In this document: piece after piece, positions 22,831 through 25,894 of the stretch | Layout: every line of letters starts with the position of its first letter | Position numbering within the stretch: the stretch's first letter is position 1 | Assembly (NCBI GenBank): GCA_052388135.1 | Contig: JBQTIM010000220.1 | Location: 1 to 25,894 of the forward strand | DNA: 25,894 nucleotides | DNA from: JBQTIM01 sp052388135 | GTDB taxonomy: Bacteria; Elusimicrobiota; Elusimicrobia; FEN-1173 | Reading direction: 5' to 3' | Program-made: the position numbers and the translations under genes | The notes under the pieces: generated by a model | The model's input: only the letters and a program-made list of their open reading frames with translations | Told to the model about the DNA's origin: nothing | Databases searched by the model: none

Positions 22831-24368
22831 AGAAGTCCTCTCCTCTTTCGCGGCATCTGCCGTTCGCTTTGCTGGCCGCGGTCTGGCTCGCCTTTCAAGC
22901 CTCCACCCTGCTGAAATTCCCCCACGTCAATTGGGACGAAAACATGGAGGCCAACCATTCCTGGAACTTCGCCCGGACGGGCGAGAACGTGTACACGCTT
23001 TACGAGGACGTTTATCCGGACCGCCTGGCCTTCCTCCAATACAGCACGCCCAACGTCATACGCCCCTTCTACAACGGCTCCGAGGGCGTTTTCTTCCGCG
23101 TCTTCGGCGCCGGGATTTACCAAGCGCGCGCGTTTTCTCTCCTGGCCGGGCTCGCGGCTCTGGCGTGCGTTTACGCCGCCGGCATGCTCCTGGCCGGGCG
23201 CGCGGCCGGGTTCGGCGCGGCCCTGTGGCTGTCCACCCGTTTCGTGTTCCTGCACGGAACGCGCGAGGGCCGGCCCGACGCCCTGCTGGCCCTGGGCGCC
23301 TCCCTGGCCGTCCTCCTTTATCTCATGGGAGAGAAACGCGCCTCCGTCGGCTGGAAATTCGCGTCGGGCCTGGCCGCCGGACTCCTGCCCGGCATCCACA
23401 CCAACGGCCTGGCGCCCGCCCTGGCTCTCGGAGTTCTGTCCTTGCAGCGATTGGATCAAGCCAAGCCCCGGCGCCTCACCGCGGCCTGGGCCCTGGGAGG
23501 AGCCGCCGGAGCCGCCGCCTATTTCTCCTGCGCCGACCTGGGGACGTTCCTCCTGGGATGGAAAATGTTCAAAGGTTTCTTTTCCTACCAGGCGCCCGTC
23601 ATGGGCGGTTTGGCGGCCCTGCCGGGAGCGTTCCTCGGAGAGTTCCAAAGGTTCTTCGGCGGCGCCAACGTGGGATACGAGCCCGTCAACCTCGCGGTCC
23701 GCGCCGCGCTCTCCGCCGACGCGCTCGCCATCGGCCTGGCCGTTTTGGTCCCCTATTTCACGCCGTCCGACGCGAAGCGCCGGGACGCCGCGGCCGCCGT
23801 CCTGCTTTGCCAGTTTTTTTACGCCCTTTTCGTCGCCAACAAGAACCCGAACTATTCCATCGTCGCCTACGTCCTGGCGGCTCCCCTGGCCGGGTCCCTG
23901 CTCGGAAGCCGGCCTCCCGCGTGGGTGAAGCGGGGGTTTCTCGCCTTGGCGGTGGCGGCGGGCGCCGCCGCGGCGTGGGAAATTCCGAGGCGTATGGCGC
24001 GATCGCCGAGCTACAAGGAAACGGCCGCGGCCTTGAGGCGGCACGTACCGCCCGGGGCGCGGGTCATCGGCCCGCAGACTTTTTGGCTGGCTCTTAAGGA
24101 CAGGGATTATCGCGACTTGGGCGGGCTGGCGTTCCGGCGCTGGCTCACCGCCGAAACGACCGGCGTCACGGAAGGGCTGAAAACCTTTCGGCCTTCCTGG
24201 CTGATCGTGGACCACCATTTCCGGGGGATTTTCCTCAAGGGCGGCTCGCTGGACGACATTCTCGCCGTGCCCCACGAAAAGACCGGCGAAGTGGACGGAG
24301 GGCCGTTCTACGGACGGCCTCTGGAGATTTACCGCCTGGACTGGCCGGAGGAAAAGGGGAAGGGATAG
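22827..24368 (+). CDS. Membrane glycosyltransferase, GT39/ArnT-like (GT-C fold)
   Basis: This 513-residue polytopic protein has an N-terminal transmembrane segment (11-30) followed by NWDENMEA, where D37-E38 match the acidic motif of GT-C enzymes on the first periplasmic loop. About eight to ten further hydrophobic segments follow (for example LLAGLAALACVYAAGMLLAG and DALLALGASLAVLLYL). A soluble C-terminal domain from about residue 400 carries VPPGARVIGPQTFWLALKD. Such enzymes move a sugar from a lipid carrier to a lipid, glycan or protein on the periplasmic side. The GTG start overlaps the priA TGA and has GGAGG five bases upstream. Acceptor and donor cannot be told from sequence. Confidence 0.85.
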   Translation: MKKSSPLSRHLPFALLAAVWLAFQASTLLKFPHVNWDENMEANHSWNFARTGENVYTLYEDVYPDRLAFLQYSTPNVIRPFYNGSEGVFFRVFGAGIYQARAFSLLAGLAALACVYAAGMLLAGRAAGFGAALWLSTRFVFLHGTREGRPDALLALGASLAVLLYLMGEKRASVGWKFASGLAAGLLPGIHTNGLAPALALGVLSLQRLDQAKPRRLTAAWALGGAAGAAAYFSCADLGTFLLGWKMFKGFFSYQAPVMGGLAALPGAFLGEFQRFFGGANVGYEPVNLAVRAALSADALAIGLAVLVPYFTPSDAKRRDAAAAVLLCQFFYALFVANKNPNYSIVAYVLAAPLAGSLLGSRPPAWVKRGFLALAVAAGAAAAWEIPRRMARSPSYKETAAALRRHVPPGARVIGPQTFWLALKDRDYRDLGGLAFRRWLTAETTGVTEGLKTFRPSWLIVDHHFRGIFLKGGSLDDILAVPHEKTGEVDGGPFYGRPLEIYRLDWPEEKGKG

Positions 24369-24375
24369 TGTAGCG

Positions 24376-24484
24376 CATTGCGAGCCGAAGGCGAAGCAAT
24401 CCCAGGGGTCGCCTGCGCTGAAAAGCGATTCTCGGCGCACTGAAAGCTGGGATTGCTTCGTCGCAGACAACGCTCCTCGCAATG
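24376..24484. repeat. 109-base inverted-repeat element (MITE-like)
   Basis: The outer arms CATTGCGAG and CTCGCAATG are exact inverses, and the inner arms GCGAAGCAATCCCAG and CTGGGATTGCTTCG pair almost perfectly. About 41 bases lie between the two halves. Elements with CATTGCGAG...GAAGCAATC arms are widespread in environmental bacterial genomes. It sits between two convergent genes, where it may also act as a bidirectional terminator. No transposase is present. Confidence 0.8.
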
Positions 24485-24515
24485 ACATCAGTAAAGAAGT
24501 GTTTGAGACACTCCA

Positions 24516-25894
24516 CTAGCGGGGCTTCGTGTAGAAGAAGTAGAGGATGCGGAACCGCCTTTTGCCGTCCTGCACGTCGCGGGCGAAAAGGCCTCCCAGG
24601 ATTTCGAAGTATTTGTCGTCGGGCCCGGCCCGCGTGTTGGAGAAAATGGGCGCCAGCCCCACCGTGCGGCTTCGGCGGCCCTCGCGGAGCACGTCGGCCC
24701 GGTACAGCGGCCCCAGCACCGTGATGTCCCTCTCCACCGCCGGCTCGCCCGCTTCCGGCTCGCGCTTCAACAGCACCCTCCAGTAGAGCGGAAGCAGCGC
24801 TCGGAACTTCCGTCCCGACGTCCCGTCGAAGGAAACCCACAAGGGCGCCAAAACCCCGACCCGCCGCGCGCCCTCGGCGTAGCCCGCGTAGATCGGGACG
24901 AAGAAGCGGTACGTCCTGTCCGGGTTCTCCGAACTCCAGTACAGCGGGAACAACACGCGCGCGGCGCCGGTTTTCTCTCCCCGAACGGCCGGCATGCCCG
25001 TGGCGCGGTCCACCTCGTAAGCGTCGGCGCGGTACCAGAGCGGCAAAAACAAATCCCAATCCTTGGCCGGGTCGCGGCGCCAGGCGTAAGGGAACACGTA
25101 GCCTTTGCGGCTGTCGCCCCGCCGCTCCCAGGCCGCCAGGGCCACGCCGCGCGGCGCCCAAAAGTTGCGAAAATCTTCCGAGCGAATGTATTTGTAGAGC
25201 GGGAAGAAATCGTGGGACAGCCCTTGGGAGGTGCTCCGCACATTGCCCAGCAACAGGTACTGCGCGCTGGTCTCGGGGCTCTCCGTCCCCCGTCCGGTCT
25301 TGGACACGTAGGCCAGGGCCGGAGGGATGATCCAACGGCCGTTGCCGGCCTCGTCCCGGGAGCGCCAGTAGAAAGGCAGAAAATGGTCGCCCCGCTCCTT
25401 GCCGAAGGAATGGCGCCCCCAAACCGGGAAAAGCCCGTAGGCCGAACCGTCCTTCCGCCGCCAGTTGTAATAAGGCGGCACCACGGTGAGACCCTTTTCG
25501 CGCGCGGCCGTCCGCCAATAAAGAGGAAAGACGATGAGCCGCTTCGCCTCGCCGCTGCGGTACCAATACACGGGAGGGATGACGCCTTCGCGCGAGGAAG
25601 CGCTGCGCCGCGTCCAGGCCAGGGGCGAGAAAAACATCCGGCGGCGGTCGTTGTAGTTGTAATGAAAAAGCGGGAACAGCGACGTGGAACCGCGGCCGGC
25701 GCCCTGATCCCGCCAGTAAAAGAAAAGCAGGCTGTAGGTGGAGCGCTCCGGCGTGCGGCGGCGGATCACCGGCGGCACGGCCGTCACCACGGTGTCGCCG
25801 TCCCGATAGCGCGCGTAGAACGGGAAGAAGACGTCCAGCTTCCAATCCGGCGCCCGCCAGAAATGCCAATAGAGCGGGAAGAAAACCCGCGTGG
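24516..25894 (-). CDS. Aromatic FPLYW-repeat protein, truncated by window edge
   Basis: The open frame runs through the right edge of the window, so the 5' end is missing; 458 residues are visible, ending in FYTKPR. There is no recognised domain. About 24 short units, each with an F/L-P-hydrophobic-Y/W core (VFFPLYW, IVFPLYWRT, HFLPFYWRS, DFFPLYKYI, LFLPLWYRA, VLFPLYWSS, ALLPLYWRV), recur every 14-25 residues. They alternate with charged turns rich in Arg, Asp and Gly. The regular hydrophobic-strand/turn pattern suggests a beta-strand array, either an outer-membrane barrel or a solenoid, but I cannot decide. I know such FPLYW-rich proteins only as uncharacterised. The minus-strand TAG lies at 24516-24518. 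Confidence 0.75.
   Translation of the reverse strand, partial: TRVFFPLYWHFWRAPDWKLDVFFPFYARYRDGDTVVTAVPPVIRRRTPERSTYSLLFFYWRDQGAGRGSTSLFPLFHYNYNDRRRMFFSPLAWTRRSASSREGVIPPVYWYRSGEAKRLIVFPLYWRTAAREKGLTVVPPYYNWRRKDGSAYGLFPVWGRHSFGKERGDHFLPFYWRSRDEAGNGRWIIPPALAYVSKTGRGTESPETSAQYLLLGNVRSTSQGLSHDFFPLYKYIRSEDFRNFWAPRGVALAAWERRGDSRKGYVFPYAWRRDPAKDWDLFLPLWYRADAYEVDRATGMPAVRGEKTGAARVLFPLYWSSENPDRTYRFFVPIYAGYAEGARRVGVLAPLWVSFDGTSGRKFRALLPLYWRVLLKREPEAGEPAVERDITVLGPLYRADVLREGRRSRTVGLAPIFSNTRAGPDDKYFEILGGLFARDVQDGKRRFRILYFFYTKPR

Noticed and set aside
1..25894. CRISPR arrays, transposase or integrase genes, prophage
   Set aside because: I saw no regularly spaced direct repeats and no transposase, integrase or phage structural motifs on either strand.

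Overview
The window is high-GC (roughly two-thirds G+C by eye), densely coded bacterial chromosome. The organism is Gram-negative: it has an outer-membrane barrel protein with a signal peptide, a periplasmic binding protein and a lipid-linked-sugar type glycosyltransferase. The mix of a GH57/DUF3536 enzyme beside glgC, a serA plus class V aminotransferase pair, separate coaC and coaB genes, and a long FPLYW-repeat protein suggests a little-studied environmental phylum. Elusimicrobiota or a relative is my guess, from gene style only, and is not proven.

Layout. Positions 58-13365 are read almost entirely on the minus strand. In transcription order they hold glgC, a GH57/DUF3536 glycosidase, three tRNAs (Arg-TCG, Lys-CTT, Leu-TAG) behind a good TATAAT box, tig-clpP-clpX, a class V aminotransferase with serA, an ABC-2 exporter with a TPR protein, tRNA-Lys(TTT) and a terminator hairpin. 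A 515-base AT-richer gap (13366-13880) follows. It contains a 31-codon remnant of an RND efflux pump, several palindromes and a strong sigma70-type promoter. From there the plus strand carries an outer-membrane barrel protein, a PF04392-type substrate-binding protein and a membrane histidine kinase, close together and co-directional. Next comes a tightly packed housekeeping run: gmk, rpoZ, coaC, coaB, family 4 udg, priA and a GT39-like membrane glycosyltransferase, the last four joined by overlaps. A 109-base inverted-repeat element separates this run from a convergent, edge-truncated gene for a protein made of about two dozen aromatic FPLYW-like repeats.

How the genes work together. tig-clpP-clpX is the classic folding and proteolysis operon. 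The aminotransferase and SerA cover the first two steps of serine synthesis. GlgC and the GH57 enzyme point to glycogen or alpha-glucan metabolism. Gmk, omega, CoaC, CoaB, Udg and PriA are core nucleotide, transcription, cofactor and DNA-maintenance functions. The barrel/binding protein/kinase trio looks like a sensing unit inserted between housekeeping blocks, with neither a permease nor a response regulator beside it.

The most unusual items are the FPLYW-repeat protein, the barrel-SBP-kinase trio with its palindrome-rich promoter region, a ClpP whose catalytic Asp is Asn, a tig gene with an open but stop-interrupted N-terminal extension, and non-canonical active-site residues in CoaC.
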